Positions 1 to 6,440 of a DNA stretch of 8,414 bases are shown one piece after another. The number at the start of each line of letters is the position of its first letter. Position 1 is the first letter of the stretch. Both the position numbers and the translations under genes were made by a program. Source of the stretch: Planctomycetota bacterium (GTDB lineage: Bacteria; Planctomycetota; Phycisphaerae; UBA1845; PWPN01); NCBI GenBank assembly GCA_016209665.1, contig JACQVT010000201.1, positions 1-8,414 on the forward strand. Direction: 5' to 3'. The notes beneath the pieces are model-generated. The model made no database searches, was not told the DNA's origin, and was given only the letters and a program-made list of their open reading frames with translations.

Positions 1-344
1 CCGGCGGCAAGATTTCCCAATCCGTCATGTAAAAGGCCGAGCTGATTCCAAGACTGCGCGGTCGGCCATTCTCTAATGAGCGCTTCGAGCACCGGAATCG
101 CCTCGGTGGCACGGCCGGATGTCTGAGCGCAACGTGCCAGACCGAACGCAGCCTGCTCGGTCAACGGCGGGCCGGCTGCCGGCACTTCTGACGCGATCCG
201 CCTCACATTCAAAATTTCGGCGTATTGCTCCAGCGCGTCGTCGCACAGGCGATAGGCTTCGTAAGCGGCAGCCAGTTCTAGTCTTGCCCCAACATCCCCA
301 GGATTCGCTGTTATACGCTTTTGCAGCGTCTGGATCCGCGGATC
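1..344 (-). pseudogene. TPR-repeat protein fragment, 5' end lost, runs off the left edge
   Basis: The minus strand is open from about 344 to the window edge. It reads as alpha-helical repeats, for example DVGARLELAAAYEAY, DDALEQYAEIL, EQAAFGLARCAQTSG and SWNQLGLLHDGLGNLAA. The A/G/Y/L spacing is that of tetratricopeptide repeats, which normally serve as protein-protein interaction scaffolds. The readable part is about 114 codons. There is no start codon or ribosome binding site: upstream the frame runs straight into the Res fragment, one frame out. The segment is therefore the middle or C-terminal part of a gene whose 5' half is missing, and the rest lies beyond position 1. The TPR assignment comes from repeat pattern only; the host protein is not identifiable. 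No unrelated gene fits on the opposite strand. Confidence 0.6.
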
Positions 345-991
345 GTCAGTCCGGGGGTGACGACCAGAAAGCCGCGCGTGAACTTCTTGCTGTTGGGCCG
401 TCGCACGGCGTTGATCGTCTGCCAGGCGATGATCATCGCCATCACGGTCGTCTTTCCGGCCCCCGTGGCGAGCTTGAGGGCAAGGCGGACCAAGCCAGGA
501 TTCGACTGCTGGCTTGCGGCCTCAGAATAGTCGAGGATGCGATGACCTTCCTTGACTTGCGCAGCGACCTCGCTGAGCCAGATTGCAGTTTCGACCGCCT
601 CGATCTGACAGAAGAAGGGGCGGATGCTGCTGAAGGGATGGTGCCGCCAGTGCTGAAGCAGGCGGACGGTCTCGGGTGTGACGTGCCAATCGCCGGGGCT
701 TGGGAGCTTTCGCCAGGCGTCCACGCGCTGGCGAATCTCGTTGACCATCGACATGGTCTCGTACCGCTGGCCGCCGGTGGAGACCTCCTTTGCCTCGTCA
801 AAGATGAGTTCTTCCTGGACCGGAGCGTTCTTTCGCTTCTTCGGCTTCGGGATCGGCGTTATGAACTCGGCCCGACGTCGTTGCTCAAGGATTCGGCCGG
901 TTGGCTGCCCAGCACCGTCGAGTTCCCAATGCATCGACGGGTAGTCGTAAGGAGAATTGATGACTGGTCTCTCGAAGAACTGGTTGGTCAT
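311..991 (-). pseudogene. Type III restriction (Res/helicase) subunit, N-terminal fragment
   Basis: This 226-codon frame starts at ATG 991, with AAGGAG ten nt upstream. It begins MTNQFFERPVINSPYDYP, and residues 35-55 contain RRRAEFITPIPKPKKRK. I recognise this opening from large DEAD-like restriction endonucleases of the type III Res class, of the kind annotated BPTD_3080 family. Residues 124-139 (RPFFCQIEAVETAIWL) form the Q-motif-like region. Residues 175-183 (ATGAGKTTV) are Walker A, and FLVVTPGLTIR (208-218) is helicase motif Ia. Family members are usually several hundred residues longer, with DExH and later helicase motifs and a nuclease domain. Here homology stops after LTIR; eight unrelated residues and a stop follow. 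With only half an ATPase domain it cannot be functional. The partner methyltransferase is absent; a recombinase remnant lies 36 nt upstream. Confidence 0.85.
333..344. repeat. 12-bp perfect palindrome at the Res/TPR breakpoint
   Basis: GATCCGCGGATC is its own reverse complement and lies exactly where Res homology ends and the TPR frame begins. An intact Res gene would continue from LTIR into Asp-Arg, probably as ATCCGCGAT. The two parent genes could therefore have shared GATCCGCG as microhomology. That is an inference about the join. Confidence 0.7.
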
Positions 992-1027
992 AAGTGAAGC
1001 GCTCCTTGGCGGCGCTGATACCGTCGG

Positions 1028-1321
1028 CTATATCTCGATCCGCTTCACCTCGCCGAGTGTGATCTCGTCACTCGTCCGGTCGTACAGCTTGGTCGTCCGG
1101 GGCGACTCGTGGGCTGCAATCGCCTGGGCGTTCTCGATGGTTCCTCCGTTATCGAGATAGGCCGTAATCCCTGTGGCCCTGAATGTATGGCAACACGTGC
1201 TTTGTGGCAAGCCGGCCCTCCTGGCCCGGCGCCTGATGGTGCCGGGCACGGCCGTGGGGGCCATGGTATTCGCGGTCAGCCGCCCCCGCCGGACCGGCGT
1301 CGTCCCACTCCTGCGATCCAA
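1028..1321 (-). pseudogene. Tyrosine recombinase (phage integrase family), C-terminal remnant
   Basis: The last ~65 residues are typical of the tyrosine recombinase catalytic domain. CHTFRATGITAYLDNGGTIE carries the HxxR box. AQAIAAHESPRTTKLYDR contains the second His region and the nucleophilic Tyr in LYDR. The tail EITLGEVKRIEI is also usual for this family. These enzymes break and rejoin DNA during integration or excision of mobile elements. A full protein is about 300-400 residues. Here homology fades about 20 residues before RRRARRAGL, the frame begins only at a TTG (1321), and an in-frame TGA lies about 20 codons further upstream. The SAM-like N-terminal domain and the first catalytic Arg are missing. 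It is a broken gene, co-oriented with the Res fragment 36 nt downstream, and suggests an old integrated element. Confidence 0.85.
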
Positions 1322-1482
1322 TGACGCGAACGCAACGGATTCAGGGGGGTTTCGACCGTCGCTCCGAGCCTCGGGGCGGCCTGGTCATCCGGACTTCGAG
1401 CCTCCTCCGTCACTCGTCATGGGATTGTCGTCATTGTAACTCGTCGAGCCTGAAACGGGGCACGGTCAGCGGTAGTCCGCGC
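1322..1482. other. Non-coding spacer with degenerate ATGACGA-type repeats
   Basis: No convincing gene lies between the reductase stop codon and the recombinase remnant. On the minus strand the spacer carries ATGACGA twice (plus 1414-1420 and 1428-1434) and ATGACCA once (1382-1388), amid CGAAGTCCGG-like sequence. It resembles the degenerate AATGACGAA-rich spacers I associate with planctomycete genomes. A weak GCGG-tagt-CCGC hairpin at 1469-1480 just past the reductase stop has no T-run and is a poor terminator candidate. Confidence 0.4.
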
Positions 1483-3201
1483 TTACGTTCGCATCTGCAG
1501 CGTCGTGCCGCCGGCCAGGTTCCAGACGTCCTGGAACCCGTGCTGGACGAGGATACGGGCGGCGTTGTAGGCCCGCTGGCCGACGCCGCAGTAGACGTAG
1601 ACCGGCCGGTCGCGGTAGAACTCGTCGAGGCGGCCCCGCAGCGTGTGCAGCGGCACGTTCACGGCGCCGGGCCGAGCACCGGCCGCGACCTCCTGCTCGC
1701 TCCGCACGTCGATCAGTTGGCCGTCCGTCGGCGGCTCGCCCACGCCGCGCTGCCGGATCAGGCCGTCCTTTTCGTTCTGGGCGACGAACGCCGCGATGTG
1801 CACCGGGTCCTTGGCGGCCCCGAACTGCGGGGCATACGCCAGGTCCAAGCCCGCGAGATCGTCGATCGTGCCGCCAAAGTGCAGGACCGTCGCGACGACG
1901 TCGATCCGTTTGTCGACGCCCGCTCCGCCCACCGCCTGGGCCCCCAGCACGCGCCGCGTCCGCCGCTCGTAGACCAGCTTGAGGATCATCTGCTCCGCGC
2001 CGGGGTAGTAGCCCACATGGTGGCCGCGGATGGCATAGCTCCAGCCGACGTGGTAGCCGGCCTGCTCGGCGGCGCGGACGCTCAGACCTGTCGCGGCCGC
2101 CGCCTTGCCGAACACCCCGACGATGGCCGTCCCCGCAACCGGTGTCGCCCGGGCCGACCGCCCGGTGACGGCATGCTCGCCCGCGAGCCGCCCGTTGCGG
2201 TTCGCCGGACCGGCGAGGGGCACGCGCACGCTGCGGCCGAGGACCACGTGCCGCACCTCCGCCGCGTCGCCCACCGCGTAGATGTCCGGGTCGCTGGTCT
2301 GCGAGTATTCGTTGACGGCGATGGCCCCGCTCGCGCCGATGGTCAGCCCCGCGCTGGCGGCCAGCTTGACGTTGGGCCGCACGCCCATCGCCAGCAGCAC
2401 CAGGTCCGCCGGCAGCGAGGCCCGTGTGGGACCGGCTTCCAGCCGGTCAGTCTGTGTGGGACCGGCTTCCAGCCGGTCAGACTTCAAGGTCTCGGGATGG
2501 GCCGCTAAATGCACTTGGGTCACGCGGCCGTCGCGTACCGTCAGTCTCTCCACCGTGCGGGCCAGATGCAGCTCGACGCCGCGCTTCCGCAACACCGCCT
2601 CGATCTCGGCCGCGATTTCAGCGTCCAACAGCGGCAGAATCTGCGGCTGCTGCTCCACCACCGTGACCGCGAGGCCCCGTTCGACCAGGGCCTCGACCAT
2701 CTCCAGGCCGATGTAGCCGGCCCCGATCACGACGGCCCGCCTGGGCCCCTGCCCGTCGACGTAGGACTTGATGCGGTCGGTGTCGGCCACGTCGCGCAGC
2801 GTGAATACGTTTTCGGATGCAACCCCATCCCACGGCGGCACGATCGGTGACGCCCCGGGCGACAGGATCAGCTTGTCGTAACTCTCCCACCTCCGCTCGC
2901 CCGTCGCCCGGTTCAGCACTTGGATGCGCCTGCCGGCCCGATCGATCTCCAGCACTTCGTGGCCCGTGCGGACATCGATGTTGAACGTGCTCTTGAAATA
3001 CGCCGGCGTGGCCAGGAACAGCTTCCCGCGGTCCGCGATCTGACCACCGATGTAGTACGGCAACCCGCAGTTGGCGAACGACACGTGCTCGCCCGCCTCA
3101 AACACGACGATCTCGGCCTGCTCGTTCATGCGGCGGGCCCGGGTGGCCGCGTTGGCGCCGCCCGCCACCCCGCCTACAATCAGAATACGTGGTTTGCCCA
3201 T
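1483..3201 (-). CDS. CoA-disulfide / persulfide reductase with C-terminal rhodanese domain
   Basis: This 572-residue FAD flavoprotein starts at ATG 3201, with AGGAGGGG about 8 nt upstream inside the end of the previous gene. Residues 7-24 form the FAD-binding GGVAGGANAATRARR loop. SFANCGLPYYIGG (41-53) carries the single active Cys45 of the CoA-disulfide reductase family. VVIGAGYIGLEMVEAL (157-172) binds NAD(P)H, DIYAVGDAAEV (306-316) is the second FAD motif, and LDLAYAPQF (452-460) is the conserved dimer-domain segment. Residues 495-572 are a rhodanese domain with catalytic Cys538 in CGVGQR. Fused enzymes of this type reduce CoA persulfides or disulfides and polysulfides in the cytoplasm using NAD(P)H; the rhodanese passes sulfane sulfur. 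It is the last gene of the operon, 4 nt after the membrane rhodanese. One oddity is residues 240-260, which are a tandem DRLEAGPT insertion encoded by a palindromic repeat. Family call firm; exact substrate inferred. Confidence 0.93.
   Translation of the reverse strand: MGKPRILIVGGVAGGANAATRARRMNEQAEIVVFEAGEHVSFANCGLPYYIGGQIADRGKLFLATPAYFKSTFNIDVRTGHEVLEIDRAGRRIQVLNRATGERRWESYDKLILSPGASPIVPPWDGVASENVFTLRDVADTDRIKSYVDGQGPRRAVVIGAGYIGLEMVEALVERGLAVTVVEQQPQILPLLDAEIAAEIEAVLRKRGVELHLARTVERLTVRDGRVTQVHLAAHPETLKSDRLEAGPTQTDRLEAGPTRASLPADLVLLAMGVRPNVKLAASAGLTIGASGAIAVNEYSQTSDPDIYAVGDAAEVRHVVLGRSVRVPLAGPANRNGRLAGEHAVTGRSARATPVAGTAIVGVFGKAAAATGLSVRAAEQAGYHVGWSYAIRGHHVGYYPGAEQMILKLVYERRTRRVLGAQAVGGAGVDKRIDVVATVLHFGGTIDDLAGLDLAYAPQFGAAKDPVHIAAFVAQNEKDGLIRQRGVGEPPTDGQLIDVRSEQEVAAGARPGAVNVPLHTLRGRLDEFYRDRPVYVYCGVGQRAYNAARILVQHGFQDVWNLAGGTTLQMRT
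2424..2483. repeat. Tandem 30-bp palindromic repeat inserted in frame in the reductase gene
   Basis: Two copies, 2424-2453 and 2454-2483, differ at one base. Each contains GACCGGCT-TCC-AGCCGGTC, a perfect 8-bp inverted repeat with a 3-nt loop, preceded by GTGTGG. The unit is exactly ten codons, so the frame is kept. The sense strand reads TDRLEAGPT and the other strand reads GTGFQPV. I associate this palindrome with dispersed repeats in planctomycete genomes; that is recollection, not a search. It falls in a loop between a beta strand (RVTQVHLA) and the conserved ADLVLLAMGVRPN segment. Confidence 0.93.
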
Positions 3202-3205
3202 CGCG

Positions 3206-3736
3206 TCACCCCTCCTGCCGTCCCTCCGTGCCGCAGCACGACGGCGTCTTGTTCCACGGCATCATCTCCAGCAAGCGGGCCATCGGGCAGTACCCGGTGA
3301 GGCCTGCGAACAACAATCCGCACGCGACGATCCAGTCGATGACGTGGAACCCCGGAGCATACAACCCTCCCAGCAGCCCGATCAGCAGCAGCCCGCCGGC
3401 CGTGATCATCACCTGGCGGATGATCGGGATCGTCTTCCGCACGACCACCACGTCGACCCCGGCCTTCTTGCAGGCCTCGAGGCCCCCGGCGAGCATCACA
3501 ATCTGCGTGAAGCCGGCGGCCGTCATCTCGTCGAAGGCCTGTCGCGACCGCACGCCGCTCTTGCACATCAGCAGCAGCAGCTCATCCCGCCTCCATCCGC
3601 GGGTTACGTCGGTGAGTTTCGCCAGCGGCACACATTCCGCCCGCGGCAGACGCTCGCCCGCAAACTCGTGCTCGCTCCGCACGTCGATGATCCGCCCCTT
3701 CCACTCGCCGATCCGATCCGCAGTGATCGTTCTCAT
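3206..3736 (-). CDS. ygaP: YgaP-like inner-membrane rhodanese (rhodanese plus DUF2892 helices)
   Basis: This protein has 176 residues, nearly the length of E. coli YgaP. Residues 3-95 form a rhodanese domain: IIDVRSEHEFAGERLPRAECVPL is the N-terminal part, and CKSGVRS (58-64) is the active-site loop with nucleophile Cys58. Residues ~109-148 are two membrane helices of the DUF2892 type, with a short turn between them. The family-typical tail GYCPMARLLEMMPWNK follows, then a Cys-Cys near the end. The protein should sit in the inner membrane with its rhodanese in the cytoplasm, accepting or releasing sulfane sulfur. The start ATG 3736 lies one base after the repressor stop, and GGGAGGA in the end of that gene is the ribosome binding site. 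Its stop codon lies 4 nt before the reductase start. Together they make a translationally coupled operon, probably repressed by the upstream ArsR protein. Confidence 0.92.
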   Translation of the reverse strand: MRTITADRIGEWKGRIIDVRSEHEFAGERLPRAECVPLAKLTDVTRGWRRDELLLLMCKSGVRSRQAFDEMTAAGFTQIVMLAGGLEACKKAGVDVVVVRKTIPIIRQVMITAGGLLLIGLLGGLYAPGFHVIDWIVACGLLFAGLTGYCPMARLLEMMPWNKTPSCCGTEGRQEG

Positions 3737-3737
3737 C

Positions 3738-4121
3738 TCATCCTCCCGTCGGCGGCGGCGCCGCGCCTGCCGGCGCCAAGCTCGATCCTCCCGTGGCGGA
3801 TGGCGCTGAACCCGCCTGCGCCGGCATGTGAGTCCGAATGCACGCCAGCACCCACGCCGGCTGTGGACTGATCACCCGGTAGTAGACCGTCTTGCCCTCC
3901 CGCTCGCTCCCCAGAATCCCATAGGCCTTCATGATGCCCAGATGCTGGCTCGTGGCGTTGCTGGGGATGCCCAGGTGCTCGGCGATCTCGTTCACCGAGA
4001 TTCGCTCCCGCAGCAGCAACTCGCAGATCCGCAACCGATGCGGATGCGCCATTACCCGCATAACCAGCGCGGCTTCCTCCAGCCGCTCCGTCGGCAGCAG
4101 GCTGTCCGGGGCCTTCACCAT
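3738..4121 (-). CDS. ArsR-family winged-helix repressor (YgaV-like)
   Basis: About 127 residues from ATG 4121; an adjacent TTG at 4124 would add one residue. Numbering below is from the TTG. HPHRLRICELLLRERISVNEIAEHL (27-51) and the recognition helix PSNATSQHLGIMKAYGIL (54-71) are classic ArsR/SmtB. EGKTVYYRV (77-85) is the beta wing. ATSQHL matches the recognition helix of E. coli YgaV, whose gene likewise precedes ygaP, so a sulfide- or persulfide-responsive repressor is likely. There are only two cysteines, Cys34 and Cys95. From memory they are not exactly in register with the redox pair of YgaV or SqrR/BigR. The last ~25 residues are a low-complexity Ala/Pro/Gly tail absent from YgaV. The gene heads the operon, is one base from ygaP, and has a promoter with a perfect inverted repeat immediately upstream, which suggests autorepression. 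Confidence 0.93.
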   Translation of the reverse strand: MVKAPDSLLPTERLEEAALVMRVMAHPHRLRICELLLRERISVNEIAEHLGIPSNATSQHLGIMKAYGILGSEREGKTVYYRVISPQPAWVLACIRTHMPAQAGSAPSATGGSSLAPAGAAPPPTGG

Positions 4122-4129
4122 CAATAGTC

Positions 4130-4157
4130 ATTATATCATGAACTCATGATGCATCAA
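4130..4157 (-). promoter_or_regulatory. Promoter of the arsR-ygaP-reductase operon, probably leaderless
   Basis: On the minus strand TTGATG (4157-4152) and a perfect TATAAT (4135-4130) are separated by 16 nt. Only 8 nt separate the -10 box from ATG 4121. A normal start point 6-8 nt downstream falls on or next to the start codon, so the message would have essentially no leader, and no Shine-Dalgarno sequence is present. The promoter is much more AT-rich than its surroundings. Confidence 0.8.
4135..4150. promoter_or_regulatory. Operator: perfect inverted repeat between -35 and -10
   Basis: ATCATGA-ac-TCATGAT has perfect 7-bp arms around a 2-bp centre. It fills the promoter spacer and touches the -10 box. 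A dimeric ArsR repressor bound here would block polymerase. It is the obvious autoregulation site for the adjacent repressor gene; binding itself is inferred. Confidence 0.75.
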
Positions 4158-4201
4158 CTCGAATTTTTCTGGATCTTCGTAACTCGCGTTGTGGTAATCA
4201 T

Positions 4202-5131
4202 TTAATCGCTGGTCGCATGGACCAAGAGGAGCAGACCATCGCCCAGACGGCGTGCAGCAGGCGCCGCGAGCAGGGCGACTATCAGCCCGCAGGCGAATGC
4301 CAACCGGGCGGCGACGGCGGCTTGGCGGCCATGCCGACAACGGATCAGCATCCCAAGCCGGTCCAGCCCCACCGGCATCAGCGTCCAGAATGGCAGAACC
4401 AGGATACGCGGATCCAGCGGCGCGCCGAGTGCGACCAGGCCCAACCCAACCGCGGCCAGGCAACCCCAGGCCTGCCGGCACCCGGCGCTGGCAGGCCGCA
4501 ACGTGCTGGCGGACACACGAGGGCTGCGCCACTCCAGGCCCGCCGCCCCGATGAGCGCGACCGGCAGCACGACCAGCAGGTCGCGACCGACGGCATACGC
4601 GTTGGCCGGTGGTCCAAGGCCGCCTGTCCACCAGCCGATCACGGTACCGACGAGGCCCGTCGCCAAGCCTACCACGGCGTTCTTGCTGCTATGGGGGCTC
4701 GACCATCTGGCATATGCGACACCGATGGGCAGAATGAGCGCGGTGGGACTCAGGGCACAGGCGGCCGCCGTCGCGGTTGGGCCGATAACCGCATTCTTCC
4801 GCCGACCTGCCAACCCGCTGGCGGCGATCGCCGCGGCCAGCAGGCCCAAATCGGCGCGGTTGACGTTTGGGCAGGACTCGACGGCGAGCGGCACGAGCGC
4901 CGCCATCGAACCGGCCACCAGCCAGCACACCCAGGCCCCTCCGCGAGGCCAAGCCCTGCCTGCGGCGGCCCCCGTCACGCCGGCCGCGGCGAGCACGCTC
5001 ACCAAGCCGACGACGAGCCTGAGCGGTCGGACGACACCCTCCGCGGGGTCGACCGCCGAGGTCATCGTCGCGATGGCCGCGAGCAGGCCGATGCCCAGGG
5101 CCGCCATGATTGTTCTACCGGCCGGCTGCAT
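4202..5131 (-). CDS. Polytopic membrane protein of unknown function, partner of the GT-C gene
   Basis: About 309 residues with roughly eight to ten hydrophobic helices in Ala/Leu/Val/Gly-rich sequence. I chose ATG 5131 because GGAGG lies 5 nt upstream; a GTG at 5143 and an ATG at 5107 are alternatives. The gene overlaps the 3' end of the preceding glycosyltransferase by 17 nt, so they are almost certainly co-transcribed. No catalytic motif is recognisable. The stretch NVNRADLGLLAAAIAASGLAG, then ALSPTALILPIGVAY, has the look of the central membrane part of GT-C glycosyltransferases (a loop residue, a helix, then a Pro-containing helix). I see no acidic first-loop motif. It may be a divergent or catalytically dead GT-C homologue, a flippase-like accessory, or something unrelated. 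Its stop lies 45 nt before the operon promoter, with no obvious terminator between. Confidence 0.6.
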   Translation of the reverse strand: MQPAGRTIMAALGIGLLAAIATMTSAVDPAEGVVRPLRLVVGLVSVLAAAGVTGAAAGRAWPRGGAWVCWLVAGSMAALVPLAVESCPNVNRADLGLLAAAIAASGLAGRRKNAVIGPTATAAACALSPTALILPIGVAYARWSSPHSSKNAVVGLATGLVGTVIGWWTGGLGPPANAYAVGRDLLVVLPVALIGAAGLEWRSPRVSASTLRPASAGCRQAWGCLAAVGLGLVALGAPLDPRILVLPFWTLMPVGLDRLGMLIRCRHGRQAAVAARLAFACGLIVALLAAPAARRLGDGLLLLVHATSD

Positions 5132-6425
5132 TCCCGCCTCCACGAATCTGTTGGCAGACTTCGCCGAGCAGATTGGTTCGCAGCGCTTCCTCGAACAGGC
5201 GAACCTCCAGTGCTGGCTCGATTCGGCGGCCTCGGACGGATGCGAGGCTCGCCAGGGGCAGCGCGGCCGCGAAGGTGAGCACCGCCGCCGTCGCCGCTAC
5301 CCACCGCCACGCCGCCCATCGCGCCTTAGGCCCCAGTCCGCGGATGGCCTCGATCGTCGCCCCCACGCCCACACCCGCGAGCAGACACGCCGGGGCCGCC
5401 AACTGCTGGTAGTAGTGCGCCGCCGGGATCTTCATCGACCACACGATAACCGTCTCGGCCACCAACCACATACCTGCCAACATGCCCACGCTCGTCGCAT
5501 CGCCTGTCGCAGACGAGTGCGATTCGCGCGGGCCCGGGGCTCGTCGGGAGCCATCCGATCTCAGCAGGAGGGCCACCGCGATCCACCACGCGGCGGGCAC
5601 GAGCGGCCAGATCTTTGCGAGTTCAGGCAGCCCCATGCCCCGGCCGCCGATTCGCGGCGCCGACAAGTGGACCACGTCGGCTGCGTGCGCCGCCAGCCAG
5701 CCGCGCCACGCGAGCACGATCAGCACCGGTGCGAGCCCGCCGATCAATCCGACGGCCGTCGCCGCCCAGACTTGCGGCAGGCGGCGCTCGCAGCCCGTCC
5801 ACCACCGATAGACATCATGCGCGATCAGCACCGCGAGCAGGCCAACGGCCGTTTGCTTGATGGACAGGGCGACGCCCAGGCCCAGCCCGCGGAGGATCCC
5901 GCGCCGCAGCGGTTCCACGTCGCTCGTGTGGGCCAGGACCGCCAGCAACATCGGCAGGGCAAGGTAGTTCTCGTTCAGGTTGAAGCCGTCGGTCGTGTAG
6001 TCGATGGCGGCGTAGGTGTTCTGCATCAGGGCGAAGAGCACGGTCAGCATGCCCGCCTGTCGGGGGCCGAACAGACGTCGGCCCAGCAGGTAGAACACCG
6101 CGTAGGCCGCCAGCAGGAACGTGGACTCGATCGGCACGACGGTGAGGCGGCTCGCCGGGCCGGGCATCACGCGAAAGCACCAGCCGGTCAGCAGGGCCTG
6201 GCCCGGCGGCTTGTCGGGGACGAGGTCGTCGATCGTCGCGTCCGGCTGCCAGAATCGGTGGGCGGCCAGCGAATAGGTCAGGCTGTCAACCTTGTCGCCC
6301 GCCCCGACCGTGGCCAGCCGCCCCGCCACGTGCACCACCAGCACCACGGCAAGCATCGCCGCGGCGAACCAGCCGGCGGCGAGTGAGCGATCTGGACATC
6401 GTGCGCGAGAAGCGGGAGGCGTCAT
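5115..6425 (-). CDS. GT-C family (PMT/ArnT-like) membrane glycosyltransferase
   Basis: 436 residues from ATG 6425; an upstream in-frame TTG (6506) is less likely because that stretch has no protein-like character. TM1 spans about 15-35. A long first extracytoplasmic loop follows, with GDKVDSLTYSLAAHRFW (Asp47 as candidate catalytic acid) and VPDKPPGQALLTGW (69-82). The KPPG motif is characteristic of PMT_2/ArnT-like enzymes, which transfer a sugar from a polyprenyl-phosphate donor on the outer face of the membrane. TTDGFNLNENYLALPMLLAVL (144-164), GLGVALSIKQTAVGLLAVLIA (182-202) and IPAAHYYQQLAAPACLLAG (333-351) are further family-like segments. The acceptor cannot be deduced. No Shine-Dalgarno sequence is seen; a TATACT box lies 16 nt upstream. 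It overlaps the following membrane-protein gene by 17 nt, forming a two-gene envelope unit. Confidence 0.75.
   Translation of the reverse strand: MTPPASRARCPDRSLAAGWFAAAMLAVVLVVHVAGRLATVGAGDKVDSLTYSLAAHRFWQPDATIDDLVPDKPPGQALLTGWCFRVMPGPASRLTVVPIESTFLLAAYAVFYLLGRRLFGPRQAGMLTVLFALMQNTYAAIDYTTDGFNLNENYLALPMLLAVLAHTSDVEPLRRGILRGLGLGVALSIKQTAVGLLAVLIAHDVYRWWTGCERRLPQVWAATAVGLIGGLAPVLIVLAWRGWLAAHAADVVHLSAPRIGGRGMGLPELAKIWPLVPAAWWIAVALLLRSDGSRRAPGPRESHSSATGDATSVGMLAGMWLVAETVIVWSMKIPAAHYYQQLAAPACLLAGVGVGATIEAIRGLGPKARWAAWRWVAATAAVLTFAAALPLASLASVRGRRIEPALEVRLFEEALRTNLLGEVCQQIRGGGNAAGR
5137..5141 (-). promoter_or_regulatory. Ribosome binding site choosing the start of the membrane-protein gene
   Basis: GGAGG on the minus strand, 5 nt before ATG 5131 and inside the coding end of the glycosyltransferase gene. 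It favours ATG 5131 over GTG 5143 (which would place the site after the start) and over ATG 5107. Confidence 0.65.
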
Positions 6426-6440
6426 GATCGTCTGGGAGGC

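Noticed and set aside
119..997. A 292-codon plus-strand open frame at the left end
   Set aside because: It crosses the Res/TPR junction antisense to both genes and has no domain character.
1321..2508. A 395-codon plus-strand open frame over the reductase
   Set aside because: It is antisense to a firmly identified flavoenzyme. Its GTGFQPV tail is just the palindromic repeat translated in the other direction.
4131..4204. Protein-like minus-strand tail NDYHNASYEDPEKFELMHH ending at 4131
   Set aside because: It is the end of a shadow frame inside the membrane-protein gene. The stretch is the AT-rich promoter/operator, and the reading has no start or ribosome site of its own.
4503..6386. A 627-codon plus-strand open frame
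   Set aside because: It is antisense to the GT-C and membrane-protein genes, is rich in Arg/Pro/His/Gln low-complexity sequence typical of shadow frames in GC-rich DNA, and has no recognisable domain.
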